The notes beneath the pieces were generated by a model. That model was given only the letters and a program-made list of their open reading frames with translations. It searched no databases and was not told where the DNA came from. Made by a program: the position numbers and the translations under genes. DNA of 64,000 bases from Liriodendron chinense (taxonomy: Eukaryota > Streptophyta > Magnoliopsida > Magnoliales > Magnoliaceae): positions 18,052,176-18,116,175 of the forward strand of contig ML058384.1 in the NCBI GenBank assembly GCA_003013855.2, in the 5' to 3' direction. The first letter of the stretch is position 1; the number at the start of each line of letters is the position of its first letter. Below are positions 22,165-34,284 of this stretch, in pieces.

Positions 22165-22628
22165 AGTTTTTGGCGCCGCTGCCGGGGAACTTAGATAACA
22201 GTTTTCAAATAGTTTTAGTGGCTGTAGAAGTAGAAGTAGATAGGTTTTCTGATTTTCTTAGAACTAACAAATTGTTCTGTTTTGTAGGAATTCTTCTCTA
22301 GTTCAAGCGCATCAGGTGATACCTGTCTAACTTAGCTTTTTGTAGATTTTTTTAGATTAATTTCAGTTTTCAGATTTTTAGGATTTAGTTTTAGTCAGTT
22401 TTGGGTTGAGTGGGTCCCGTCGGGAACGTAACCACTCAAATCGTCTCCAATCTGAAGGTGGTTTAGTTGGACCATTGTCAGTCCATAGACGAGTCCGAAA
22501 TTACCAAGAGCATTGTGAAAGTTTGGGGAGTATGGAACAAAAACCTTTAAGGAATCCTCCCCCCTACTCCAACTACAAACGCAAATCAGGAAGGAGTAGG
22601 AGAGAATGAGGTACATAATGTTCCTCCA
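22165..22628. other. PBS and leader of element B
   Basis: PBS TGGCGCCGCTGCCGGGGA at 22171-22188. The remainder is untranslated leader and the degraded start of gag. Out-of-frame residues such as NPPPTPTTNANQEG line up with A's MAANQPNP... start, so the gag start codon itself is no longer obvious. Confidence 0.7.
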
Positions 22629-23650
22629 ATGAGATCACTACGGGACTACCTACAACCCGCCCGTGCAATTACACCCTCTTGCGTGGTTCTACCAGCAAAT
22701 GGTGGAAACTTTGACATAAAACCGGGTGTAATTCAACTCTTACCAAAGTTTCATGGGCTAGACTCTGACCGCCCATACTTACACTTGAAAGAATTCGAAG
22801 AAGTGGTGGCCACCTTGCATTACACCAATGTTTCCGAAGATACCATCAGACTTAAACTTTTTCCCTTTTCATTGAAAGAAAGAGCCAAAGATTGGCTTCA
22901 CTCTCTTAGACCACATTCGATTGGGTCATGGGTTGAGATGAACCGGGAATTCTTGAAAAAGTTCTTTCCGTCTCATAAAATGAACACCCTTCGAAGAGCC
23001 ATAATGAATTTCTCAGCTAAAGAGGGTGAATCTTTTTTTCAATGTTGGGAGAGATTTAAGGATCTCCTACTTGCTTGCCCACATCATGGCTATGAGAGTT
23101 GGTGAATTATAAATTTTTTCAATGATGGATTAAGTTCCAATATGCGCCAATTTGTGGAGATGATGTGCAATGGCGAGTTTATGAGTAAAAATTCAGATGA
23201 GGCTTGGAGTTACTTGGACATGTTGGCTGAAAATGCCCAATCTTGGGATACCTCGGATAAACCCAATAACCCCAAGCCCACTCAAGAGAAATGAGGGATC
23301 TATGTCCTTAAGGAGGAAGACGACGTGAATGCAAGGATAGCCAACCTCACAAGGAAGGTTGAGGCCATGGAACTTGGTAAAAGTGGAGTTCCAAAGTCCA
23401 ATGAAGCCGTTGAAACCATATGTGGGATTTGCCTCACCGATTTACACGCTACGTAAGATTGTCCCACAATTCTTGCATTTCAAGAGGTATTAGATGAACA
23501 TGCAAACGCCACATATGGGTATCAAGGGCCATTCAATGGACCGGTGGGTAATACGTACAATGAGAGTTGGAAGAACCACCCAAATTTTAGTTGGAAGAAT
23601 GCTCCTACAGGCAATCCTACCAACTCTCAAAGAGGGCTACCCATGTAAAA
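22629..23650 (+). pseudogene. gag: Athila gag of B
   Basis: Clean for 158 residues: RDYLQPARAITPSCVVLP, KPGVIQLLPKFHGLDSD, RLKLFPFSLKERAKDWLH and CWERFKDLLLACPHHGYESW. TGA at 23103, then the same frame continues INFFNDGLSSNMRQFVEMM through TGA near 23292 and TAA in the zinc knuckle CGICLTDLHAT*DC (C-X2-C-X4-H-X4-C, about 23420-23462). It ends with NHPNFSWKNAPTGNPTN. A few nonsense codons rather than wholesale decay. Confidence 0.87.
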
Positions 23651-23651
23651 T

Positions 23652-24644
23652 ATGGCCCCACCTCAGTTCTCAATGGAGGATACCTTGAAAGCATTTATAC
23701 AAGGGCAAACGCAAATCAATCAAACAAATCAGCAAATGTTCCAAGAGCTTAAAGTCTCGGTTGATGAGATTAAGGGACGCTTGAATGCTAGGGAAGGGAC
23801 ATTTCCGGCCCAACCTCAACCCAATCCAAAGCAAGTACATGAAGTAAGCATCCTTAATCCTTCCAACCAAAACATGGAGCAAGCCAAATCCATCACCACT
23901 CTTAAAAGTGGTAAACAAATTGACAAATCTATTCCGGTGAAGACTAATGAGCCTAATGATCCGGTAAATTCTGAGGATGAGGATGGATCTAACTTAGCCC
24001 CACAAGAACCGGAACGCATTTACAAGCCCATAGCACCATTCCCTTCAAGATTGGTTGCCCCAAAATCTCTTCCAAACTCTCATGATATTCTAGAGATTTT
24101 CAGACAAGTCAAGATTAATATCCCTTTGCTTGAGGCCATCAAACAAATTCCCTCTTATGCCAAGTTTCTAAAGGACCTATGCACAATAAAACGCAAATAT
24201 AATGTGCAGCAAAAGGCCTTCTTAACTGAGCAAGTGATTGCCATTCTCACTCAGAAGACCCTCCCAAAATTCAAAGATCCCGTTAGTCCCACCGTCTCAT
24301 GTATCATTGGAGACTACCGGATTGAACGTGCCTTGCTAGATTTGGGGGCGAGTGTGAACTTGATCCCATACTCGGTATATGAGCAATTGGGTCTTGGTGA
24401 ATTAAAACCCACCAAAACCACGTTGCAACTCGCTGATAGATCTATCCGTGTACTGAGGGAGATAGTTGAGGATGTTCTAGTCCAAGTTGATAAATTCTAC
24501 TACCCGGTAGATTTTATCATCTTGGACACACAACCGGTTTTGGATGCTAGCACCCAAATACCGGTAATATTAGGCCGCCCATTCCTTGCCACATCAAACG
24601 CAATCATTAATTGCCGGAATGGGGTGATGCAACTATCTTTTTGA
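23652..24644 (+). pseudogene. Athila gag C-terminus and protease of B
   Basis: Open for 330 residues. A glutamine-rich segment (QINQTNQQMFQELKVSVDEIK), the KSGKQIDKSIPVKTNEPNDP linker and RLVAPKSLPNSHDILEIF lead into the protease. Its site is LLDLGASVNLIPYSVYEQLG (about residues 224-243), with the downstream VILGRPFLATSNAIINCRNG. It ends at TGA where A continues in frame (GNMTLE), so this is a premature stop. Probably translated as gag-pol in the ancestor. Confidence 0.87.
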
Positions 24645-26309
24645 AACATGACACTAGAGGTGAATGTGTTTCACTTGGGCAAAAGACATAGGGATGTCGA
24701 TGATGATGAGTTCTTCGAGATAAACATGCTTGAATCTTTTAAAGAAGAAGAACTCCTCTAACTTGAACCACTAAAAAGCTTGGAGACATGCTTAGCACAT
24801 TTCATGGATTCTGAAGACCCCATCATTAGTGAAATTGTGCAAGCAGAAAGACCGGTAGTTGGTACTAGCCGATGGAGGCCCCATTTTGAAAAGTTACCAC
24901 CAACCACATCAAGGCCTCTACCATCTAACATCAAACCACCGAAGCTTGACCTTAAACCATTGCCATCTGAGCTTAAATATATATATTTGGGTCAAGAGGA
25001 AACTTTTCCAGTTGTCATTGCCTCTCACCTAGAAAAAGACCAAGAGCTCAAGTTGATTGAGTTACTCAAAGAATATAGGGAAGCCCTAGGTTGGACAATA
25101 GCGGATCTCAAGGGGATAGATCCTTTGGTTTGCACTCACCGTATACACCTTGAAGAAAATGCAAAAACAACTAGACAACCTCAAAGACGGCTAAATCCAA
25201 ACATGATGGAGGTTGTCAAAGCCGAGGTGTTAAAGCTATTAGATGTGGGTATCATCTACCCCATCTCAGATAGCCAATGGGTGAGTCCTACCCAAGTTGT
25301 CCCCAAGAAATCCGGTATTACCATCATAGAAAATGCCAACAACGAGCTTATACTGACTAGGGTGACCACCGGTTGGCGTATGTGCATTGATTATAGGAAG
25401 CTCAACACGGTTACTAGAAAAGACCACTTCCCTCTCCCATTTATGGATCAAATTTTGGAGAGGTTAGCAGGCCATTCCTATTATTGCTTCCTAGATGGCT
25501 ATTCCGGATACAACCAAATTGAGATAGCTCAGGAGGACCAAGAGAAAACCACATTTACATGCCCGTTCGGCACCTTCGCTTACCGAAGAATGCCATTCGG
25601 GTTATGTAATGCACCCGCCACATTCCAACGATGCATGTTAAGTATTTTCTCGGACATGGTGGGTGAGTTTCTTGAGGTATTCATGGACAACTTTTCTATT
25701 TTTGGTTGTACGTTTGATGAGTGTCTCAAGCACTTGGAGTTGGTCTTGATGAGGTGTGAGGAGAAGAAACTCGTCTTAAATTGGGAAAAGTGCCATTTCA
25801 TGGTACAAAGAGGATTAGTCCTTGGACATATCATCTCGTCCAATGGAATAGAGGTAGACCGGGCAAAAATTGACATAATTTCTAATCTACCACCACCCAA
25901 AAGCATACACGATGTGCGGTCCTTCCTTGGACACGCCGGTTTCTATAGAAGATTTATAAAGGATTTTAGTCATATCTCAAGGCCTTTATGTAACCTTCTA
26001 CAAAAGGAGAACCAATTTGAGTGGAGTGCCGAATGTCAATTAGCTTTTTCAAAGCTAAAAGACATGTTGACAACCGCTCCTATCATGCAACTACCAGATT
26101 GGTCCATTCCTTTTGAGTTGATGTGCGATGCGAGTGATTATGCTATTGGGGCTGCGTTAGGCCAAAAGAAGGATAAGAAGCCCCATGTTATCTACTACGC
26201 AAGTAGGACCTTGAATCCTGCCTGCCTTAGACAAATTCAGGCCTTACTTAATAGGATCCAAAGTAATCGTTTACACAGATCATGCGGCGCTGAAACACCT
26301 TCTTTCTAA
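24645..26309 (+). pseudogene. pol: Athila reverse transcriptase/RNase H of B, catalytic changes
   Basis: A 509-residue open stretch from 24780 after a TAA near 24761. Reverse transcriptase motifs are complete in order: LGWTIADLKGIDPLVCTHRI, VSPTQVVPKKSG, WRMCIDYRKLNTVTRKDHF, CFLDGYSGYNQIEIA and FGLCNAPATFQRCM. The catalytic box reads FMDN at 25680-25691 instead of FMDD, so the second metal-binding Asp is Asn (GAC to AAC). RNase H begins with CDASDYAIGAALGQ but after RTLNPA about 55-60 bp are deleted with a frameshift (near 26221), removing the TTTEKELL segment with its Glu. The ORF then runs out of frame to 26309. Polymerase and RNase H activities are expected to be dead. Confidence 0.9.
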
Positions 26310-27780
26310 GAAGGATGCCAAGCCCCGTTTGCTTAGATGGATCCTACTCCTTCAAGAATTTGATTTGGAGATCAAAGACAAGAAGGGGGTAGAAAATGTG
26401 GTGGCGGATCATCTATCCCGCCTAGTCCTACCTAATTCCATTAACGAGTCACCTATTGAGGACTTATTCCTTGATGAGCAACTCTTTGTTGCTATGCATC
26501 CACCATGGTACGCTGATATAGCTAATTATCTTTCCACAGGTGCGATGCCGATTCATTGGACTGCGCAGGACAAACGTAAATTTCTAAGGGAAGTGCACAG
26601 ATTTTTCTGGGATGAACCTCTATTGTTTAAATATTGCCCAGACCAAATTATAAGGAGATGTGTCCCTGATGATGAACATAATTCCATCATCTCCTTTTGT
26701 CATGATTAAGCATGTGGGGGTCATTTTTCAGCCAAGAAAACAACTGCAAAAATTCTGCAGTGTGGTTTTTATTGGCCCACGCTATTTAAGGACACCCACG
26801 AGTTTTGCAAAGCATGCGATCGTTGCCAAAAGTTAGGAGGATTATCCCGTCGAAATATGATGCCTCTCACCCCAATTCAACATCTTGAAGTCTTTGACCG
26901 TTGGCGCATCAATTTCATGGGACCATTTCCCTCATCTTTTGGACATGTCTATATTTTGCTTGCTGTAGACTATGTGTCTAAATGGATAGAGGCTATCCCA
27001 TGTAGAACCAACGATCATCGTACAGTTCTCAAGTTCCTCAAAGAAAACATACCTTCTAGATTTGGGACGCCTCGAGCCATCATTAGTGACGGTGGCTCTC
27101 ACTTTTGCAATAGACCTTTTGAAGCCTTGATGAAGAAATATGGTATTAGGTATAAAGTGAGTACCCCATACCACCCACAAACAAGTGGGCAAGCTGAAAT
27201 CTCCAATATGAAAATCAAGCAGATTTTGGAAAAGACAGTAAGACCGGATCGCAAGGATTGGTCCCTAAGACTAGATGATGCACTTTGGGCTCACCGTACC
27301 GCCTACAAGACACCCATTGGAATGTCCTCTTATAGACTTGTCTATGGAAAAGCTTGCCACTTGCCTGTAGAGATAGAACACAAAGCCTATTGGGCAATTC
27401 GGGCTTTAAATTTTGACATTGACAAGGTTAGCTCGCTTCGCAAACTTCAATTAAATGAGCTTGATGAAATCCGGAACGATGCATATGAGAACTCGAGAAT
27501 TTACAAGAGTAAGATGAAGGCTTTCCATGACAAGCACATCTTCAGGAAATCTTTCCATGAAGGACAGAAAGTACTCTTGTATAATTCCTGACTTCATCTT
27601 TTTTCGGGAAAATTACGATCTCGATGGACCGGCCCATATATTGTCAAAGAATTTTTTCCTCATGGGGCTGTTGAGATTGAGAATGCAGCGAATGGTAACT
27701 GTTTTAAAGTTAATGGACAACGCCTTAAACCATTTGTTGAGAAATTTAATTCAGAGGACATGTCCATCACTCTGAATGAT
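26310..27780 (+). pseudogene. pol: RNase H end and integrase of B
   Basis: 26329-26709 carries RWILLLQEFDLEIKDKKGVENVVADHLSRL and CPDQIIRRCVPDDE, ending in TAA in the zinc-binding region. CKACDRCQKLGG (CxxC) follows at about 26815. The integrase core from 26857 reads WRINFMGPFP, where the first catalytic Asp (GIDF in A) is Asn (26911-26913). ISDGGSHFCNRPFE and PQTSGQAEIS keep the other Asp and Glu. The C-terminal half (ALWAHRTAYKTPIGMSSYRLVYGK, KMKAFHDKHI) is intact to a TGA at 27589; remnants up to LNDLVYQDD end at 27800. Integrase is predicted inactive. Confidence 0.88.
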
Positions 27781-27800
27781 CTTGTCTATCAGGATGATTG

Positions 27801-28928
27801 ATCTCCTAGTCTGATGGAGGTATAGCATAGGTAGGTTTAGTTTTAATTTTACTGTTTTAGTAGGTTTTAGTTGTTGGGTTGTAGACTTCCATGATCGCTC
27901 TCTCAGGTACTATTGTTCTCACTCTCTCATATTTTACCATTACTCTCATGTTCATGCTCATTGCATATCTTTTTACATTGAGGACAATGCAAGAATTGGT
28001 TGGGGGGTGAGATGAGATTCCTCATCTAGCAGTTTACAACATTTCGAGCTTCATATGCGCAATTTTTTTTGAATTTTCTAAAATTTTAAAACTCTTTTAG
28101 AAAACCGTATTTCCATGCATTCGAGGTGATATGAGTATAAGAGGAGGAGATACGAAGTGTGTGATGTTGTAGTCTTGAATTTCTCCCAACATAATGGTTC
28201 TATATGTTAGTTCCCCCATTGTTGTGATTGATAGAAAATTTGAACACCTTTACACCAAGTTCACATTACACGATTTTCATGAGTTGAAAGGTTTATGTGA
28301 TTTTTGGATTAGCTAGACTTTGATTTAAAGGTGTTGAAAAACCAAGCCGGGGTATTTTGTCCATCCTTGTCCATGGGAAAATAATGAAAGATATGGATTT
28401 TTAAAAATCCTATCCAATTTAAAAGAAAAAGGAAAGAAAGAATGAAATCAGGAATGAAGGGAAAATGGTGGAAAATTCTGAAAAGGGCTACCTATTACCA
28501 TCCGGGGGATGGTCGAACCTAACCAAAGCCGGAAATGGGACGTAGTGTGGAAGCCGTCGGAAGGACGGTAAGGCAAATTCCTGTTATAGGCTTATCGTTG
28601 CTCCGTGCACCTTCAAATCCTTGGTTCACTTAATCTATGAAGAAGATGATCCCAGAAACTCATGAGATGAACTTTCACTATGCATACTAGGTTGAATTTG
28701 TTCGAGTTCTTCTATTTATCAATCAATCAGCAGGAATTTCATGTAGACACTTATTATGTTTTGAGAGTCCAAGGTTTCAGCTTCTATCACCTAATTTTTT
28801 TCAAATTTTGTACTTGTACATCTTGGAATGGATAGAATCATGGTTTCTGAAGGAGAGTTGGGTTTGGAGGTTTGAAATTGTTTCACGCATGTTTTGCCCA
28901 GGACTAGCAAAAAGCTGGTTGGGGGGTG
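27801..28928 (+). other. 3' untranslated region of element B
   Basis: No env-like or other ORF between integrase and the 3' LTR. The region is homologous to 30355-31487 of A. Most conserved is a 100-bp block (28484-28583) with GGGCTACCTATTACCATC, a GGGGG-loop hairpin and AAGCCGGAAATGGGACGTAG. It ends in the PPT TTGGGGGG before the LTR. Confidence 0.75.
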
Positions 28929-30314
28929 TGTTGAACCTCCAATTTATACATTGCATTGCCCACTACATGACATGGTTTGCATGATTTTCATGATTTAAAG
29001 GCCCATCTAACACATGTTTTGCGATTATAGGGATGAGAGCGGACTTCACTCAATTAGGGACCAAAAGAATACATTTAGAGTCATTGGATGAAGGTTGAAA
29101 GAGGACCAAAGAAGGAAGAAAGCAAGGAGAGGAGAGAGAAGAAGAAAGAGGAGAAAAGAAAGGAAGAAAAATGGAATTGAAGAAGGACTGACCGGTCGTG
29201 ACCGGTCGGCCAAGGGAGCCAGACCGGTCGGCCACCCCCTCTGATGCACGCTGGACAGATGGACAGAAGGGTCCGACCGGTCTTGACCGGTCGGCCAACA
29301 AGTCCACCTCCGCATTCAGCTTGCTGGACTGAAACGGAATCAGGTCCGACCGGTCGTGACCGGTCGGCCAGCCCAGTCCGACCGGTCTAGACCGATCGGC
29401 TCTGCGTAAATAGAGACCTTTCTAAAACGGGACTCCGAATTTTGCTGCGCACTGCGTAACCTTACGCGGATTCTGGATGTTTCCGACGCAAGGGAGCTTT
29501 TCTACTATAAAAGGACACCTAGGGGCTCTTCCTAGGTCATCATAGAAGCTAAGGGACGTGGTTTTAGAGAGAGAAAGCTGTCATGGAGCGTCTGCAACTC
29601 TCCAATTTTCAGTTTTTCTAGTTTTTATGCTTTTATTATGAATTCTAGTTGTAGAATGACAATGCTCGGCTAGAATCTCTCAGCTAAGGCTGAGAGGTGA
29701 AGCTTGTAGCTAATTTCATGTTTGATTCAAGTTAATTCAAGTAATTTTCAATTCAAGTTTGGATTTTTCATATTTTAGTTCTTAAAGTGGTAGTTTGAGA
29801 TGTTTTATGAGAGTTCATGTGCTCCGGACATGAATTCCTTGCATTTCTCTGAGATTATCATATGATGCTTGTCTAGATTCGAATTATAGTAATCCTTGAG
29901 CAGGCCATAGTCCATAGGCATGGCTGTTACTCCGAAGGCTATGGTTTTGAATTCTACATTGATTGAATGGGACTAGAACTTGGAAGTTCAACTTGATTTG
30001 GATTGAATGTGTGTGAATGCTTTATCTTTCAACTAGACGAGAGATAGGACTTCAAGTCGAGTTGTGTTCTCTACTTGGATTGACTGAATTGACATGGGAT
30101 TGCTACAAGTGGATCCTTGAATGCCTTAGTACTTTAAATCACTGAATTTTCATTAAGTTACTGTTTTAGTTTAATCACCCAATTAAATCTGATTTTCTTC
30201 CAAAACTGAGTTGCTGGAATAGTTTGGAAGTTGTTTCTAATTCCCTGTGGATCGACCTCGGTCTTACTGAGTTTTATTACTACATCGAAGCCTTACACTT
30301 GAGGTGAGCGAACA
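28929..30314 (+). repeat. 3' LTR of element B
   Basis: 1386 bp. Palindrome array 29186-29400 with one half-unit lost relative to the 5' LTR (GACCGGTCGGCC directly after AGCCA near 29222), inverted repeat 29453-29468, TATA near 29507 and hairpin 29676-29697. Followed by TCCAT. Confidence 0.95.
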
Positions 30315-30319
30315 TCCAT

Positions 30320-31487
30320 ACCTCTGACTGATCCTGTGTATCAGGATGATTAATCTCCTAGTCTGATGGAGGTATAGAGTAGTTAGGATTAGGATTTGGT
30401 TGCTTTTGTTTATTTTTCATAGGTTTGTTAGAAGATGGACGAATTCTACTTTTCATTCTCTCAAGTACTACCATTCCTCACTCCCTTTTATTTTAGAATT
30501 GCTCTCATGTTTTGCTTATTTCACATCTTTTACATTGAGGACAATGCAAGATTTGGTTGGGGGGTGTAGGATCACTTGGATGAATCTAGCTTTTTGTAAC
30601 ATTTCGAGCAATTATGTAGAAATTTTTCAATTTTTCAAAAATTCAAAACTCTTTTGGAAAACTTTGGTTCTATGCACTCAAGATGATATGAGCATAAGAA
30701 GAGGAGATATGAAGTGTATGAAGTTGTAAATCTTGATCTCCTCTTAGCATAATGGTTTTAGATGAGAATTCCCCTAATTCTGTGATTGATAGAAAATTTG
30801 AACACTCTTATACCTAGTTCACATTACATGATTTCCATGAGTTGAAGGGATTATGTGATTTATGGATTAGCTAGATTTTGATTAAAGGTGTTGAGAAACC
30901 AAGCCGGGTTACTTTGTCCATCCTTGTCCATGGGAAAATAACGAAAGATATGGATTTCTAAAAATCCTATCTAATTTAAAAGAAAAAGGAAAAGGAAGGA
31001 TGAAATTGGGAATGATGGAAAAATGGTGGAAAATTTCGATTAGGGCTACCTATTACCAACCGGGGGATGGTCTACCCGTAACCAAAGCCGGAAATGGGAC
31101 GTAGTGTGAAAGTCCGTCGGAAGGACAGTAAGGCATATTCCCGTCATTGGCTTGTCATTGCTCTATATACCTTGAGATCTATAGTCTAGTTGATCTATTG
31201 AGAAGATAATCCTCGAAACTCATGAGATGAACTTTCACAATGCACACTAGGTTGAATTTGTTCAAACTCTTCTATTTATCAACCAATTAGCGGGAATTTC
31301 ATATGGATACTTATTATGTTTTGAGAGTTTACTGTTTCAACCTCTATCACCTAATTTCTCTAACTCTTACACTTGTGTAGTTTGGGATGTATAGAAGAAT
31401 GGTTTCTAAAGGAGAGTTGGGTTTGGAGAATGAAATTGATTTCACGCATGTTTTGCTCGGGACTAGCAAAATGCTGGTTGGGGGGTG
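30320..31487 (+). other. Integrase end and 3' untranslated region of A
   Basis: Opens with the last codons of A's integrase (LTDPVYQDD, stop near 30350), restored in phase after the B insertion. The rest parallels B's 3' untranslated region, including the conserved block at 31041-31140. It ends in PPT GGTTGGGGGG just before the LTR start at 31488. Small ORFs (for example 30400-30729) are not conserved with B and are rejected. Confidence 0.75.
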
Positions 31488-31917
31488 TGTTGAGCTCCTA
31501 ATTGTGCATATTCTAACCCCAATTCATCACTCATTATGCTTGTTTTCATGGTTTATAAGCTAAACTAATGCATAGATTTGTGATTATAGGGATGAGAGAG
31601 AGGAATCATCAAATGGAGACTTAAAGACACTATTTAGAAGCAAAGAAGATCAAAGGACCAAGTGTCGAAGGATGAAAGAAAGAAGTCAGAGAAATGAAGA
31701 AAGAAAGCAGAAGAGCACACCCAAGACTGGTCGTCTGACCGCTCGTCCAAGGACCAAGACCGGTCGTCCGACCGGTCAGCACATTTAACTGAGGGGCCCT
31801 GCGGCCACAGCTCTCTGCACTGTTCATGACCGGTCGTACGACCGGTCATCCACTGCTGCGAACCGGTCGTGCGACCGGTCCTTGAATTAATTTTATGGGG
31901 TGAAAAATCCCAAAACT
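31488..31917 (+). repeat. 3' LTR of A, left 430 bp only
   Basis: TGTTGAGCTCCTAATTG..., aligned with 11782-12184 of the 5' LTR. It stops at ...CCCAAAAC where the 5' LTR continues CTCTCTGGAC; element C begins here. AAAAC (31913-31917) is the presumed target duplication. Its palindrome array (31725-31882) has half-sites lost from the 5' LTR. Confidence 0.9.
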
Positions 31918-33690
31918 GTAAGACCCGTACCCTTATTTGCCCTTCGTACGCTTAATTTTCGGTGCCGGTACGTCCCGGATGGACCAGATTAGCGAGCCTT
32001 GATCGTGACCCTGTTTTAATACCGCATCGACCCAAGACTATACCCCGGCGACCGCGTAGGCGCTGCGATTCCAACGCCGCGCGGTACGCTCCAATGCGAT
32101 ACTCGGTGTGTAAGTTGTGTCATTTGCGTAATCCGAGGTGGGCTGCGCAACGCACGTGTGGCGTGGGCCCCACTTGCACAAATCCCAAGTACATGTCAAA
32201 TCAATCAAATCACTCTCACCCATACCCCTACTCTACTCACCCCATACCCCCCATCACTCTCTCACCTCCAAAGTCAACTAAAGTCATACCTCCCATACCC
32301 CTCTCCCATGCTAGCCATCATCACCCCTATGATTCCTCCTCTCTACCCCCCCATACCATACCATATGTAGGGGAGAGGAGGCCTTCTCATTTCCATTGCA
32401 AAGAAAGGAGAGAGAAAGAGAAAGAGATTTGAGAGAGAGAGAGAAGAAAGAGATTGGAGAGGATTTGGAGAGAGGTTTGAGTGAGATTAGAAGAGAGAAA
32501 AGAGAGATTAGAGGAATTGAAGGAGGGGATCAAAGCTTGGAGGACCCCGATCACTATCCGGATCGTCCGATCGTCAATCCAACCATCCAACCATCATTGT
32601 GGGTGCAAGGGGGGCATAAACCCCCCCATTTTCTTAATTTCCTTTCATTTTCCTTTCCTTTTGGGCCCATCTTGTGGTGGACAATCAGATGGATGGATTG
32701 GATCATCCATGAATGGGCCCCACAACTTAGATAATAATAATAATTATTATTATTATATTAATAAAAATTAAAATGAAAAAAAAGGAAGGAGAGTGTGGCC
32801 ACTGGACAGACAGCGTCCAGAGGACGCTGCTGCCCAGCAGCGCCTGGGCAAACCTTTGGGCGTTAACCGTGGGTCCCCACTCGTGGGACCCACCTTGATG
32901 CATGTAATTGATCCACGCTGTCCATTTGTTGCTCCAGCCCATTTTAGGGCTGGACACCAAAAATGAAGTAGATCCAGATATAAGGTGGACCACACCATAG
33001 AGAACAGTGGAGGCAAGGATGTCCACTATTGAAACTTTCGTGGCCCACTGATGTTTGTGAACCTTTTTACCAATCTAATATTGGGCTCTGTGGGTTCCTC
33101 ACGGGCTGGGGAACATGATGAATGGGGTGGATCATCCCCAAGTGGGCCCCACTTTAAATAAACAAAGAAAAGAAATAAATAAATAAATAAATAAATAAAT
33201 AAGAACGTCAGACGCTGGATGTTCACAGCGTCAGAGACGCTAGAACAGTCCAGCTTCACCTGGACACCGTTAATGGGGTCCCCACTCGTGGGACCCACCT
33301 TAATGTTTGTGTTCCATCCACGCCGCCATCTGTTTCTCCCGTCTATTTTAGGGCCAGGGCCCAAGAATGAACCAGATCCAAATTTTAAGCGGACCGCACC
33401 ACATGAAACAGTGGGGGAGAATGGTGCCTACTGCTGAGCCTTCTTCGGCCCACCTTGATGTTTGTAGCCCACATAACATACCCAATATTGGGCTCATTGG
33501 GTCCCCCATGAGCTGGGGAACCTGATAAACGGAGTGGATCACCCTTATGTGGGCCTCACTCGATCAAAACCATGGAAAAACAAAAAACAACAGAGAAAGG
33601 AAAGGAGGAGGGGCATTGCTGATGCTGGCTTGTGAGGCCAGCTGGTGGCCCACTCGTGGGTCCCACCATGATGCATGTGTTGTATCCACA

Positions 33691-33921
33691 CCGTCCATCC
33701 ATTTGGGGAGATCATTTTAGGGCATGATCTCAAGGATGAGATAGATCCAAATCTCAAGGGGGCCTCACCGTCCATCCATTTGGGGAGATCATTTTAGGGC
33801 ATGATCTCAAGGATGAGATAGATCCAAATCTCAAGGGGGCCTCACCGTCCATCCATTTGGGGAGATCATTTTAGGGCATGATCTCAAGGATGAGATAGAT
33901 CCAAATCTCAAGGGGGCCTCA
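33691..33921. repeat. Perfect 77-bp triplication
   Basis: Units start with CCGTCCATCC at 33691, 33768 and 33845 and are identical as far as I can read. They end in GGGGGCCTCA at 33921. Identity indicates a recent tandem expansion. Confidence 0.95.
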
Positions 33922-34284
33922 CCACAAAAAACAGTGGGGACATTGACCCTACCGTTGAAACCTTCCTATGGCCCACCATGATGTTTATTTGAGATCCAAC
34001 TTGTTCATAAGTTCACACATGCATGGGAGGAGGGAAAACAAAAATATCAGCTTGATCGAAAACTCAGTAGGGCCCACCTCGAATGTATGTGCCTTATCTA
34101 TTACGTCCATATGTTTTTCCAGCCCATTTTAGCGGCTGAGCCCAAAATTTAAGCATATCCAAATGTCAAGTGGACCATGCCACGGGAAGCAGTGGGAATA
34201 ATGATCTCCACCGTTGAAACCTTCCCAGCCCTACAGTGATGTTTATTTGTCATCCAACCTGTTCATAAGATCCCATGGATATGG

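Larger units (their letters stand above)
20763..30319 (+). mobile_element. Athila-type element B, full length with TCCAT duplication
   Basis: 20768-30314, flanked by TCCAT at 20763-20767 and 30315-30319. LTRs 20768-22164 (1397 bp) and 28929-30314 (1386 bp), PBS 22171-22188, PPT TTGGGGGG at 28919-28926. It contains a full complement of gag, protease, reverse transcriptase, RNase H and integrase but with stops and inactivating substitutions. LTRs differ by scattered substitutions and by loss of a palindrome half-unit in the 3' LTR (near 29222). Inserted in the last codons of A's integrase. Confidence 0.95.
11782..31917 (+). mobile_element. Athila-type Gypsy element A (degenerate, interrupted three times)
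   Basis: Visible parts: 5' LTR 11782-13337, PBS 13344-13361, gag-pol remnants 14030-17613 and 19009-20767, 3' untranslated region 30315-31487, and 430 bp of the 3' LTR (31488-31917). Interruptions: solo LTR B (17619-19003), element B (20768-30314) and chromovirus C (from 31918). The aligned 5' and 3' LTR parts differ at roughly 6 percent of positions by eye, mostly transitions, plus loss or gain of palindrome half-sites. The outer right end is beyond the window. The five bases before it are AGAAG; the matching copy cannot be checked. Confidence 0.9.

Noticed and set aside
27801..28928. Possible env-like gene between integrase and 3' LTR, known in some Athila elements
   Set aside because: No ORF or membrane-type segment here or in the matching region of A (30355-31487).
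31962..32734. ORFs of 112 and 156 codons (proline/serine-rich and RER/KE-rich)
   Set aside because: Low-complexity sequence inside the chromovirus LTR; GA- and C-rich tracts give long open frames by chance.
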